Origin: Oscillospiraceae bacterium
Lineage (GTDB): Bacteria > Bacillota_A > Clostridia > Oscillospirales > Oscillospiraceae
NCBI GenBank assembly: GCA_902789835.1
Contig: CADAPN010000016.1
Coordinates: 1-25,228 of the forward strand
Direction of reading: 5' to 3'
Length of the DNA: 25,228 nucleotides
Shown piece by piece: positions 7,923 to 15,542 of this stretch. A program made the translations under genes and the position numbers. Positions within the stretch are counted from its first letter, which is position 1. The number at the start of each line of letters is the position of its first letter. The notes under the pieces were generated by a model. It was given only the letters and a program-made list of their open reading frames with translations. It was not told the DNA's origin and did no database searches.

Positions 7923-9446
7923 TTACTCTACATATCCAAGCTCTGTATAGAGCCAGTAATACTCATCGTACAGGCCGCAGCAGGCGTCCATGCCCAGATT
8001 GGTGCCGAAAGCTTTCTGCATGACGACCGTCCAGGATCCGTATTTCTCATACAGTTCATCCGGTGTCGGGCCGTCTTCATGGCCGTAGGTTTCCAGGTTG
8101 CTCTTCTTTACCTTGGCCAGGCCTTCCGGGTCATTATCATAGGCCGCAAGGCGCAGGCGGTTTCGTTCCTCCGAAACAGCCCTCGCCATTTCCTCCGTTG
8201 AGGCGCCTTCCTCCCTCATCCGGTACAGAATGTCCGTTATGGTCTCCAGCGATTCATGATAAGCCCTGCGCTCCTGCTGCGCCTTTGCCACGTACGCCGG
8301 ATCGGTCCAATCGTAATCGGCATAGGCACCCAGCCGCTGGGATTCCGGATCCGGAGAAAAGCCATAGACGGCATCGGGGTTTTCAACGATATCCTTCATT
8401 GCCGCCGGGGTATTCCGGGGATCGTGCTCATAGACAAAGGGAAGCCGCTCGAAAACCATATCGTTCCCGGATTCAGATTGATCCTCATGCCATGTAAAGG
8501 TTCTGTTTTCATGGAACGTGATCGTGCCGGTGCCGTCGTCATATACGGATTCCTCGCTCTTGATTTCGCCATCCTCATCATAGACAAGGTTTGCTTTGCC
8601 GGCGCCGGAATACGTGATGGTTTGCGTATCGGCATCCAGCTGACCGACGATGATCCAGCGAGTCAGTTTCCAGGCGCTGCTGCCCCAGTCGATGGTGATC
8701 CATGCCTCGTCATAGTCAAAGCACTCTACGCTCGCATGGGCCCGGTCACACTGGTACTCTCCGATGAAATGCATCACGGGATTCATCCAGTCCGGGTCTT
8801 CCTCGAACACCGCAACGTATTCCGCGCTTTCATCCAGAAGAAGCGTGATCTGCGGCTCGGTGGAGTAGTCCTCGCCGTTCTTTGTCCATTTTACAAAGAG
8901 ATTGCCGACCTCCGGCTCGGCAAGGAAAGTATGCACCGCGGGCTCAGTCAGTCCGATATAGGCGGACTGTGCCGGGAACTCCGGATCGATCTCCGGTGTT
9001 TTCTCCCCCTCGGCATACGCGATATGGCCCCGTCCTTCAATGTTGGCCGTAACCACAATCGATGCCTCCGGTACATCCATCGGCGTAAAGTGATACGTCT
9101 CGCCGCCCTCGACTTCAAGCTTCAGGCCATCTTGCCCCTCTTCGGTAATCGAGACGTTGAAGGGCTCGACCGTCTCATCCCACGCGTTCAGGTTGCCGCG
9201 CAGAGCATTTCCTTCCTGTTGGATAATCCAGCCGACCGCTTCGCCGTCCGTCATCAGCGAGACAGCCCAGCCCTCATAACCTTCCGTTTCGGAGAGGTTA
9301 ACGATCAGCGTATTGCCGTTTCCGTCTTCAAAGGTGCCCTGCCGGGTCCATTCTTCTGTTTCCGGCCCCTCGGCCTCTGCCTGGCCGCAGGCTGCCAAAG
9401 CAAAAAGCATGGCGGCCGCCAGCATCATGCAAATCAGTTTTTTCAT
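7923..9446 (-). CDS. Large secreted lipoprotein of unknown function
   Basis: 507 aa with a type II signal peptide: hydrophobic MLAAAMLFALAAC with the lipobox cysteine at residue 20. The mature part is acidic and rich in Trp, Tyr and Glu. It has two beta-rich sections, about 30-125 and 130-240; the second includes FVKWTKNGEDYSTEP, which resembles a bacterial repeat (Listeria-Bacteroides or InlB B-repeat-like) fold. A further beta section follows and then a helical, charged C-terminal third. An AAAGG site lies about 12 bases before ATG 9446. The cell-surface location is clear. Enzymatic motifs are not visible. The truncated DACN fragment directly downstream is not obviously related. Confidence 0.8.
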   Translation of the reverse strand: MKKLICMMLAAAMLFALAACGQAEAEGPETEEWTRQGTFEDGNGNTLIVNLSETEGYEGWAVSLMTDGEAVGWIIQQEGNALRGNLNAWDETVEPFNVSITEEGQDGLKLEVEGGETYHFTPMDVPEASIVVTANIEGRGHIAYAEGEKTPEIDPEFPAQSAYIGLTEPAVHTFLAEPEVGNLFVKWTKNGEDYSTEPQITLLLDESAEYVAVFEEDPDWMNPVMHFIGEYQCDRAHASVECFDYDEAWITIDWGSSAWKLTRWIIVGQLDADTQTITYSGAGKANLVYDEDGEIKSEESVYDDGTGTITFHENRTFTWHEDQSESGNDMVFERLPFVYEHDPRNTPAAMKDIVENPDAVYGFSPDPESQRLGAYADYDWTDPAYVAKAQQERRAYHESLETITDILYRMREEGASTEEMARAVSEERNRLRLAAYDNDPEGLAKVKKSNLETYGHEDGPTPDELYEKYGSWTVVMQKAFGTNLGMDACCGLYDEYYWLYTELGYVE

Positions 9447-9496
9447 ATTTGATTTTCCAACCTTTCAGACAGCTTCCGCCGCCATTATCCCTGTCA

Positions 9497-9739
9497 TTAC
9501 AGAATCAGATTTTCATCGATATCCCTAATTGCAGTCTTGCGATAGTTGCCTATCGTCCTTCGGCTTATGTCATACTGAGAAGATATCATGTCCCAAGTTA
9601 GATCGCCATCCAGCAGTTCAAAAGCTGTGATCCCAGCAATCCCGATCTGCCGCTTTTGAAATACGGTATTTTCCTTTTTTTCGTTCGCCTCTGCTGTTTC
9701 CGCTGTTTGGCCGGGAAGAATGATCCGCTTCGAACGATT
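9497..9739 (-). pseudogene. HTH-containing C-terminal fragment, in frame behind the EamA stop codon
   Basis: Directly after the TAA of the EamA gene the same frame stays open for 80 codons: a charged linker, then RQIGIAGITAFELLDGDLTW and a sigma-like or recombinase-like helix-turn-helix (YDISRRTIGNYRKTAIRDI) before TAA. No ATG or GTG precedes the conserved part and there is no ribosome site. It is best read as the tail of a lost regulator joined here by rearrangement. Part of it (9617-9658) recurs at 19094-19128. Translation by stop-codon readthrough is conceivable but not supported by anything else. Confidence 0.45.
9617..9660 (-). repeat. Dispersed repeat copy, short variant
   Basis: The minus strand carries GCGGCAG, then GGATTGCTGG and ATCACAGCTTTT. 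This word order is repeated at 19094-19128. It belongs to the group of GCGGCAG-stem hairpins seen at 19082, 21096, 23200 and 23618. Confidence 0.6.
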
Positions 9740-10621
9740 TTATGCGGTATGCAGCTGCTTCGGCTTTTTGCCCTCTCTCATGTTATACAGAAGCAAGGCC
9801 GCAAAGATCAGGACATACCCGACAAGCTTCGGCGCGGTGACGGCCTCCCCGGCGATCGCAATTCCCATGATGCTCGCGGTCAGAGGATTCACAACCGTAA
9901 AAACCGCCGCTGTTTCAGCGGGTACATATTTCTGGCCCACCGGCTGAAACGCAAATCCGAAGCAGCTGCACAGCAGCACAAGAATCAGCATCATGCTCCA
10001 CTCCTCTCCCGTCTGAGGAAGGCCAAAGTCGCCCTTCAGCAGGGAAAGAAGCAGGCTCAGCACCCCCATCGTTCCCAATTGGATGATTCCGATTGTGATG
10101 GGGTCTCCGTCGCGGCTGACCTTTTCCGTTATCAGGATGCAGACGGCATACGTCATGGCGGCCAGTATGATGAGCAGGATTCCGAGTCCGCCGCCGTAGG
10201 TGTTTTTCTGTGTGACGGAGAGAAAGCCGACCCCCGTCACCGCAAGGGCAGCGCAGAGTATCGTCCTTGGCCGGGGCATCGTCTGTGTCAGGACCGCCAC
10301 GTAAATCGGGACGAGAACGATTGCCATGTTCTCAATCAGCGATGCAACCCCCGTGTCAATCAGACGCAGACCGTACATCTCAAACAACATGCAGACGGTA
10401 TATAAGGCGCCCAGAACCGCGCCGCCGAACAGACTGCTTTTGCTGCAGTGCAGCAGTTTCTTTGAAAACACTGCCGCCAGAATCAGAAACGCAAGGACAA
10501 ACCGTACCGCCAGCACGCTCGTCGGGGACATGCTCTGCATCAGTGTTTTTGAGAAGAGAAACGAAGTCCCCCTGGCAACAAATACAGAAATCAGAAGCAG
10601 TTTTGCTTTCCCTTTGCTCAT
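9740..10621 (-). CDS. EamA/DMT-family membrane transporter
   Basis: 293 aa with about ten hydrophobic segments in two homologous halves, as in the EamA (drug/metabolite transporter) family. RGTSFLFSKTLMQSMSPTSVL opens the first repeat and VPAETAAVFTVVNPLTASIMG marks the second. It exports a small metabolite or drug across the inner membrane; substrate unknown. The ATG at 10621 has a GGAGAGG site five bases upstream. A longer frame to 10768 has no such site and an un-membrane-like N-terminus, so it is rejected. Length is normal for the family. Confidence 0.88.
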   Translation of the reverse strand: MSKGKAKLLLISVFVARGTSFLFSKTLMQSMSPTSVLAVRFVLAFLILAAVFSKKLLHCSKSSLFGGAVLGALYTVCMLFEMYGLRLIDTGVASLIENMAIVLVPIYVAVLTQTMPRPRTILCAALAVTGVGFLSVTQKNTYGGGLGILLIILAAMTYAVCILITEKVSRDGDPITIGIIQLGTMGVLSLLLSLLKGDFGLPQTGEEWSMMLILVLLCSCFGFAFQPVGQKYVPAETAAVFTVVNPLTASIMGIAIAGEAVTAPKLVGYVLIFAALLLYNMREGKKPKQLHTA

Positions 10622-10765
10622 ACGCCTCTCCGCTATCTGCTGAAATATTGAACTCGTGTATGTTAGCACTTGAATGTCAAAAAGTAAAGCGGCAATTCCC
10701 CGCCGTCTTACCGAAAACCGGCAGGTCAGGCAGGCGGAGCAGGCATCTCCGCTTAACCCCATAGC

Positions 10766-10802
10766 CATATTATGTCAACCGCTTTTGCCCCGCCCTTTTC
10801 AA
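10766..10802. repeat. Partial copy of the dispersed repeat
   Basis: ATATTATGTCAACC followed by GCTTTTGCCCCGCCCTTTTC closely matches 23671-23705 in the full copy (ATATTATGTCAACCAGCTTT then ACCCCACCCTTTTC). It lies between the divergent EamA and MazG genes. Confidence 0.6.
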
Positions 10803-10826
10803 CGAAAAAAATAATTCCGCTCTGTC

Positions 10827-10855
10827 TTTAAAACTCGGCGGTAAACTGATATAAT
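10827..10855 (+). promoter_or_regulatory. Promoter of mazG
   Basis: TTTAAA (10827-10832), 17 bases, TATAAT (10850-10855), ending 34 bases before the chosen start. Confidence 0.6.
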
Positions 10856-10889
10856 TTGTTTTAATACAATGCAATGGAGATCCAGTACT

Positions 10890-11405
10890 ATGGCTGAAAT
10901 TGACAGACTGAAAGAAATCGTTCAGACGCTCCGCAGTGATCACGGCTGCCCATGGGACCGGGAACAGACCCATGAAAGCCTGAAGCCGGCATGCATGGAG
11001 GAAGCCGCCGAGGTTATCAGCGGCATTAATATTCTGTCAGAGACCGGCGACCCGGAGAATCTGAAAGAAGAACTTGGCGATCTGCTGCTGCAGATCATGT
11101 TTCATGCGGTCCTCGCGGAAGAAGAAGCGCTGTTCACCTTCGACGACGTTGCAAAGGCCATTTCGGACAAAATGGTCCGCCGTCACCCGCATGTCTTCAA
11201 CGGTGTGTCTTATGACAGCCACGAGGAGCAGCTCAGGGCCTGGGACACCATCAAGCAGGAAGAAAAGCGCGGCAAGGAATGGCACGCTGACTATCTCCCC
11301 GCCGCATTCAACGAAGCGGAAGATCTGATCCAGAAGGCGCGGGTGCGGAAAGGATTCACGAAGGAAACGGAAGTCAAGATTCAGGACCGGTCCATACGAT
11401 CCTGA
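10890..11405 (+). CDS. mazG: MazG nucleoside triphosphate pyrophosphohydrolase
   Basis: 171 aa. It hydrolyses (d)NTPs to NMP and pyrophosphate, a house-cleaning role, in the cytoplasm. The family signature GCPWDREQTHESL is at residues 19-31, and the Mg-binding residues EEAAE (37-41) and EELGD (60-64) are intact. RRHPHVFNG and EKRGKEW are also typical. It has one MazG domain, shorter than the two-domain E. coli protein but common in Bacillota. ATG 10890 is preferred (GGAG about 10 bases upstream) over ATG 10869. The zinc-ribbon gene follows 60 bases later on the same strand and may be cotranscribed. Confidence 0.93.
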   Translation: MAEIDRLKEIVQTLRSDHGCPWDREQTHESLKPACMEEAAEVISGINILSETGDPENLKEELGDLLLQIMFHAVLAEEEALFTFDDVAKAISDKMVRRHPHVFNGVSYDSHEEQLRAWDTIKQEEKRGKEWHADYLPAAFNEAEDLIQKARVRKGFTKETEVKIQDRSIRS

Positions 11406-11464
11406 CGCGGAATTGATGAGTCAATTTTAAATCAACCATTTTTTGATCTACGGAGGAACACGCC

Positions 11465-12274
11465 ATGGCATCTACAAGTCAATGCAAATACTGTGGCTCG
11501 ACCGTGTCTTCATCGGATGAGCACTGCCCAAATTGCGGCGCTCCCAATGAAGGCTACGTCCCAGACACCGAAAGACGGATTTTTCTGCCCCAAACCATCG
11601 AGGAGCTGAAAGAATACTGTGCCGAACGCGGCATGCCGCTTTTGAAGATGCGCTTCTTTATCGGCGAAGACTACCGAGAGCCGAAAGCATTTGGAATCTA
11701 CAGAGACGGCGAAGACTTCATCGTTTATAAAAACAAGGCCGACGGCCAGCGCGCCATTCGATATCAGGGGCCGGATGAAGCCTTTGCCGTCAGTGAGCTT
11801 TTTGCAAAGCTGCTGGAGGAATGCCACAATCGCGGGATTTATCCCGACGGGAAAACTCCGGAATCGTCCCCTTCAGTGACGCGCCGGCGCACGAAGAAGC
11901 CCGTACCCCGCCTCTTTTCCATCCTTTTTATCGTAAGCTTTCTCATTTCCGCGGCATACGGCATCATAGCTCAGCGTCAGCATCGGGAAGACGGATACTA
12001 CGGTGTCGGTGACGGAACCGTATACTACCATTACGGCAGCGATTGGTATTATACCTATGACACCAATGATTCCGGCTTCTGGTATGAGGCGGAGGATTTC
12101 CCCGCCGCGAACTATGCGGACTATTCCCTTGGGGAGGACTGGAACTCGGACTGGGGCGTCAGCGATTTCAAGAGCTCCAGCACCTGGGACGAGATCAGCC
12201 AGAGCCATTCCTCCGGTTCTTCCGACTATGATTCCTGGGACAGTGGAGACACGGACTGGGATTCAGACTGGTAA
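11465..12274 (+). CDS. Zinc-ribbon membrane protein with an acidic aromatic tail
   Basis: 269 aa. An N-terminal zinc ribbon (Cys7, Cys10, Cys21, Cys24) is followed by a compact domain of about 90 residues (TIEELKEYCAERG, FFIGEDYREPKAFGIYRDG, VYKNKADGQRAIRY) often seen with zinc ribbons in clostridial hypotheticals. A basic linker and one transmembrane helix (about 149-168) come next, then a low-complexity tail of Tyr, Asp, Trp and Ser that ends in repeated DSW/DWD units. The orientation puts the ribbon in the cytoplasm and the tail outside if the positive-inside rule holds. GGAGGA precedes the ATG. Function unknown. The tail resembles that of the secreted zinc-ribbon protein at 13450. Confidence 0.8.
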   Translation: MASTSQCKYCGSTVSSSDEHCPNCGAPNEGYVPDTERRIFLPQTIEELKEYCAERGMPLLKMRFFIGEDYREPKAFGIYRDGEDFIVYKNKADGQRAIRYQGPDEAFAVSELFAKLLEECHNRGIYPDGKTPESSPSVTRRRTKKPVPRLFSILFIVSFLISAAYGIIAQRQHREDGYYGVGDGTVYYHYGSDWYYTYDTNDSGFWYEAEDFPAANYADYSLGEDWNSDWGVSDFKSSSTWDEISQSHSSGSSDYDSWDSGDTDWDSDW

Positions 12275-12481
12275 CTCTGTTTCATGAAGGACCATTCGTT
12301 CCTGTTATCGGTTCATGAGCTTCATTTAAAGTACGGCCGGTTAGCCGCCGCGGCCGTTATGATATCTTCCTCATATCATTAAACACACATCATATGTATT
12401 TCCCTTTTCTTTTTCTCTGTGCTATCATACAATCGTCCTGAGGGAACAGGGCAAATTACACAGAGAAAGAAGGCGCTGAAA
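12275..12481. other. Intergenic stretch before the micro-ORFs
   Basis: No gene is visible. ACGGCCG and CGGCCGT (around 12333-12357) can form a hairpin without a T-run. TATCAT at 12423-12428 could be a -10 box for the micro-ORFs, with only a poor -35 (TTTCCC at 12399-12404). Confidence 0.4.
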
Positions 12482-12529
12482 ATGCTGAAAGAGTTCTACG
12501 ACAGTTTCTCTCACCGTGAGGGCAAATGA
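12482..12529 (+). CDS. 15-aa micropeptide, copy 1
   Basis: ORF of 15 codons plus TGA encoding MLKEFYDSFSHREGK. An AAAGAAGG ribosome site lies about 9 bases upstream. The peptide is hydrophilic and can form a short amphipathic helix; it has no signal, no cysteine and no GG motif. It is paired with an almost identical copy 93 bases downstream. The two ORFs differ at seven third codon positions, with six silent changes and one Asp/Glu, and the stops differ (TGA versus TAA). Such a pattern points to selection on the amino acid sequence. I do not recognise the family. Confidence 0.75.
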   Translation: MLKEFYDSFSHREGK

Positions 12530-12574
12530 CGAGGTCCAATCAGAACAATATGATTCAGAAAGAAGGCGCCGGAA

Positions 12575-12622
12575 ATGCTGAAAGAGTTCTATGAAAGCTT
12601 CTCGCATCGGGAAGGCAAATAA
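12575..12622 (+). CDS. 15-aa micropeptide, copy 2
   Basis: ORF of 15 codons plus TAA encoding MLKEFYESFSHREGK, with the same AAAGAAGG site and a nearly identical 5' context as copy 1. It differs from copy 1 only in Asp7 to Glu. A strong intrinsic terminator starts 15 bases after the stop, so both copies appear to form a short bicistronic transcript of about 230 nt. Being duplicated in tandem, the peptides could be dosage-dependent effectors, a signal or a membrane-associated regulator; none of these is shown by the sequence. Confidence 0.75.
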   Translation: MLKEFYESFSHREGK

Positions 12623-12636
12623 GCAGATAAAACGAT

Positions 12637-12665
12637 AAGGGATCGGCCAGTCGATCCCTTTTTCT
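12637..12665 (+). terminator. Intrinsic terminator of the micropeptide transcript
   Basis: AAGGGATCG (12637-12645) pairs perfectly with CGATCCCTT (12652-12660) across a six-base loop, followed by TTTCT. Confidence 0.9.
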
Positions 12666-12864
12666 ATTGTCTTTTCTTCCTTTTGATATGTTTTGCACAC
12701 TCGATTTCATATTGATCGGGTATTAGACCACAGCCAGGGCAAGGGCCGCGCCCACTGGCTCCGCTGCGCTCGCGTCGGGACCACCTTCGCGTCGCTGCGG
12801 AGCGATCGGCGCCTTCCCAGGCCAAAGTCCGTCGAGGCGGCGGGCGCCACAACTGAAAACGCAA

Positions 12865-13025
12865 AGCCGCATTGCGGCTGAAGCGAAAAAAAGAACAGCC
12901 GAACTGCAAAAGCAGAACGGCTACTATGTTTTTCAGGTGGAATACATCTACCGGCTCAATACAGGACAGTAGCTACGTCCCCGTGTCTTCACAAAGCAGC
13001 CGAACTGCGGAAGCAGAACGGCTGC
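12865..13025. repeat. Cluster of three REP-like hairpins
   Basis: 12865-12879 is AGCCGC-ATT-GCGGCT. 12897-12922 is AGCCG-AA-CTGC-AAAA-GCAG-AA-CGGCT. 12996-13025 is GCAGCCG-AA-CTGC-GGAA-GCAG-AA-CGGCTGC. The last two share a symmetric AA/AA internal loop at the same position but have different terminal loops. The surrounding DNA from 12740 is unusually GC-rich and has no gene. Confidence 0.75.
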
Positions 13026-13138
13026 ATCGTTTATCACGTAGAGTGCGCGGAACAGGACAGTGCAAGACAAAAAGCTACGTCCCCGTGTCTTGCTGCGTCC
13101 CCGTGTCTTGCCCGTCCCCGTGTCTTGCCCGTGTCTTG
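12977..13138. repeat. Array of GTCCCCGTGTCTT words
   Basis: Full copies lie at 12977-12989, 13079-13091, 13097-13109 and 13114-13126, with a shortened one at 13129-13138. The reverse complement (AAGACACGGGGAC) resembles REP/RAYT-associated words common in Bacillota. No RAYT transposase is in the window. Spacing is irregular and there are no unique spacers, so it is not a CRISPR array. Confidence 0.75.
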
Positions 13139-13226
13139 TCCCGTGCAAATAAGAATCATTTTATGCTTCTGTAGGAAATTGCGGCACGGCGGTAACCGGG
13201 GGCCGTATTTCTCATCGTACAAGGGA

Positions 13227-13263
13227 GACAAGGGTTTTGACCACTGCCTCTCTTGTCGTTTTT
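13227..13263 (+). terminator. Weak terminator-like hairpin
   Basis: GACAAG (13227-13232) pairs with CTTGTC (13252-13257) and is followed by GTTTTTA. The stem is short. No gene immediately upstream would use it. Otherwise 13146-13356 shows nothing else. Confidence 0.35.
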
Positions 13264-13356
13264 AGCAGTTTTTCCTGAATGATCCACAGAAAAGTGTGAT
13301 CCCTGCCCGTTGCGGTAACTATTTCGTTCCATAAGGGTTCATTTCGTACCCATTAC

Positions 13357-13384
13357 TTGTAAAAAAAGAGGTTTCTGCTATAAT
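13357..13384 (+). promoter_or_regulatory. Promoter of the secreted repeat protein gene
   Basis: TTGTAA (13357-13362), 16 bases, TATAAT (13379-13384); AAAGGAG follows at about 13432. Confidence 0.6.
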
Positions 13385-13449
13385 TGAATCATCCCGATTA
13401 TTTCCGGGTTCAATCCAGTCTGACAGGGATGAAAGGAGATTAATAATTG

Positions 13450-15309
13450 ATGAAGAAGACACTCTCATTGCTAATGTCCGTTCTGATGCTGCTGTCTTTC
13501 AGTATAGCCGCTTTTGCAGCACCGCAACAGGCAGATGCACAATCTGCTGCAACACAGGTAGATCTGTTATTCAGCAATTTCAATACAGTCAAGCAGAATG
13601 ACGCCAGCGTGTGGTCGTATGCGGTGACGGATCTTGACCACAATGGGAAACTGGAGCTGCTGGCCGCCTCTATACAGGGAGATGGGCGCTACACAGCTCT
13701 GAATGCCTGGGAAGTCTCCGAAGACGGAAAAACTCTGAATCAGTGCCACGTTCATGTACCACAGGGGGGATCTTTCCCCGATCTCATTTCTGCCTCTGCT
13801 GACACCTTCTACAACAGCGGAAATGATACATGGTATTATCTCTTTGACGATACGACCACTGTCTCTGCAACAATGGTAAGCACATCCAAGTGCTCCGTCC
13901 AGAAAAAGGGCGATACCATTGAATACACCACCTATGCTACGCGTCAGATGAACTACCAGGGAAATCAGAATGTTTCCACCTTTACCGATGCTTCCGGTAA
14001 CGTCATTACGCCCGATGCATACAATGCTGCAGGGGTCAATGCTCTGGCATCGGCTGCAAGAAGCAGCACCAGCTTTGACTGGTTTCTTGCTGCGGAGGTA
14101 TCGAAAGACCGCCTTGCCGAAAGCTACGGTGTCTTCAGCGGGGCTCTGATGCCTGCCCTGACTGCGGACGCAGGGGCGGCACAACTTGCGTTTGCTCCGG
14201 TGTCTGCTTCCGGGATCGTCGCGATGCAGAATACCGTACTGATGGTGACCAAGCAGCCTACCAATGAGTTCCATAAAGCAGGAGAGACCGCTCTCTTTAT
14301 CGCCAATGCAAACGTATGGTCCTCTGTCGAATGGACATTTGTTGCACCCGGAGGCGGAGAATACAGCGCACAAAGCTTTAGTCTGACCTTCCCGAATGCT
14401 TCTCTTGACGGATATTACACTTCCAACCTCACCCTTGGGCAGGTATCGGCCGACATGAATGGCTGGAGTGTTTATGCCACCTTCTACACGGCTCAGAACA
14501 ATCAGACCGTAAGAACCGGCGCAGCCTATCTTTATGTCTCCGACAGCGCTGTTAAGACCAAAACCATCAGCAGCGGAGCGATCGCCGGGGTGGTAACAAA
14601 TCCGCAGGCAGATAAGCTCACCATCAGCCTTGCAGACGGAAGCACCGTCGATGTGCCGCGAAGCATTTGCAGCGTGATTTACGGTGATCTCACCGCAGGC
14701 TGTTCCTGCACTGTATATTATCACGGCGGCAAGGCAAGCGCATCCAATATCTGGCACGTTGACGTCAACGGATCTATGACCACCTATACGGTGACTTATT
14801 ACGAGTATTACTGCCCGAACTGCCATCACTCTGTCTCTCCGAACGCTGATGTATGCCCCTACTGCGGCTATCGCTTCACTTCCGCTTCTGCTCCCTCTTA
14901 CCGCTACTACTGCCCGAGCTGTTATGGCGAAATCCCGGGCGATGTGGACATCTGCCCGTACTGCGGTTATATCTTCGCCAGTGGCACATATATGCATGAT
15001 GGAACTGCATGGCTGTATTACGGCGAAATCACCGAGGATGACGATGACTTAGGGTCAGGTTATCGTACTTACGGTGTTCCGATCACCGACGGTTCTGAGG
15101 AGGAAGATTACGGCTCCGGATATCGTACCTACGGTGTCCCGATCACCGATGGATCTGAAGAGGAAGATTACGGCTCCGGTTATCATACTTACGGTGTCCC
15201 GATCACCGACGGTTCGGACGATGACGACTATTTGTCAGACTATTGGTCATATGACTACGATGATTTCGACTATGACTATATGCCGTATGACTACGATGAT
15301 TTCGACTGA
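13450..15309 (+). CDS. Secreted protein with two zinc ribbons, three 20-aa repeats and an Asp/Tyr-rich tail
   Basis: 619 aa. The signal peptide (KK, then LSLLMSVLMLLSFSIAAFA) is probably cut near residue 23. DLDHNGKLEL at 61-70 is an EF-hand-like or FG-GAP calcium loop in a domain common in secreted clostridial proteins. A beta-rich Ig-like section (about 260-375) is followed by a small beta domain. Two zinc ribbons start near residues 455 (CPNCHH..CPYCGY) and 487 (CPSCYG..CPYCGY). Three 20-residue repeats of the type GSGYRTYGVPITDGSEEEDY and a tail of alternating Asp and Tyr end the protein. The ATG at 13450 has AAAGGAG 11 bases upstream. Zinc ribbons on an exported protein are unusual. Function unknown; surface binding or metal handling is a guess. 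Confidence 0.82.
   Translation: MKKTLSLLMSVLMLLSFSIAAFAAPQQADAQSAATQVDLLFSNFNTVKQNDASVWSYAVTDLDHNGKLELLAASIQGDGRYTALNAWEVSEDGKTLNQCHVHVPQGGSFPDLISASADTFYNSGNDTWYYLFDDTTTVSATMVSTSKCSVQKKGDTIEYTTYATRQMNYQGNQNVSTFTDASGNVITPDAYNAAGVNALASAARSSTSFDWFLAAEVSKDRLAESYGVFSGALMPALTADAGAAQLAFAPVSASGIVAMQNTVLMVTKQPTNEFHKAGETALFIANANVWSSVEWTFVAPGGGEYSAQSFSLTFPNASLDGYYTSNLTLGQVSADMNGWSVYATFYTAQNNQTVRTGAAYLYVSDSAVKTKTISSGAIAGVVTNPQADKLTISLADGSTVDVPRSICSVIYGDLTAGCSCTVYYHGGKASASNIWHVDVNGSMTTYTVTYYEYYCPNCHHSVSPNADVCPYCGYRFTSASAPSYRYYCPSCYGEIPGDVDICPYCGYIFASGTYMHDGTAWLYYGEITEDDDDLGSGYRTYGVPITDGSEEEDYGSGYRTYGVPITDGSEEEDYGSGYHTYGVPITDGSDDDDYLSDYWSYDYDDFDYDYMPYDYDDFD
15052..15231 (+). repeat. Three 60-bp coding repeats
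   Basis: Units 15052-15111, 15112-15171 and 15172-15231 encode the 20-aa repeats of the secreted protein. Most differences between units are silent; the third has His for Arg and Asp for Glu. Confidence 0.9.
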
Positions 15310-15367
15310 TCAGTGCCTGCTGTTTCGTCTGTAACTGCACGGAAGGCAGTAATAAGTCGAACAATTT

Positions 15368-15399
15368 GCCCGGGGTTCCGATTTATCGGAATCCCGGGC
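15368..15399 (+). terminator. Terminator after the secreted repeat protein
   Basis: A 15-bp stem (GCCCGGGGTTCCGAT with ATCGGAATCCCGGGC, one G-U pair) has a two-base loop and is followed by TGTTATCATT. The stem is strong and the U-tract is poor. Confidence 0.7.
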
Positions 15400-15451
15400 T
15401 GTTATCATTCAGAATACCCTTTACCATTGAGACGCGGACACTCTATATTGC

Positions 15452-15480
15452 TTGCGCGACTAACCTGACTGTGGTAGAAT
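15452..15480 (+). promoter_or_regulatory. Promoter of the GG-leader peptide gene
   Basis: TTGCGC (15452-15457), 17 bases, TAGAAT (15475-15480), about 60 bases before the start codon. Confidence 0.6.
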
Positions 15481-15542
15481 GGGAAGCAGTTACAGGAACG
15501 ATTATGTTCCGCAGGATTCCAGAATCACAGGAGGGTTACCGG

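Noticed and set aside
8256..9452. Plus-strand frame of 398 codons opposite the lipoprotein
   Set aside because: Antisense shadow; the minus strand has a lipobox signal peptide and ribosome site.
12425..12700. A 91-codon minus-strand frame over the micro-ORFs with an internal repeat (ELFQHF)
   Set aside because: Between the two repeat copies this frame changes many residues, while the plus-strand 15-codon frames change almost only silently, so it is a shadow.
12977..13138. Possible CRISPR array from the repeated 13-base words
   Set aside because: Repeats are short and irregularly spaced with no unique spacers of uniform length, and no cas genes are present.
13567..14997. Minus-strand frame of 476 codons opposite the secreted repeat protein
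   Set aside because: Shadow; the plus strand has promoter, ribosome site, signal peptide and zinc ribbons.
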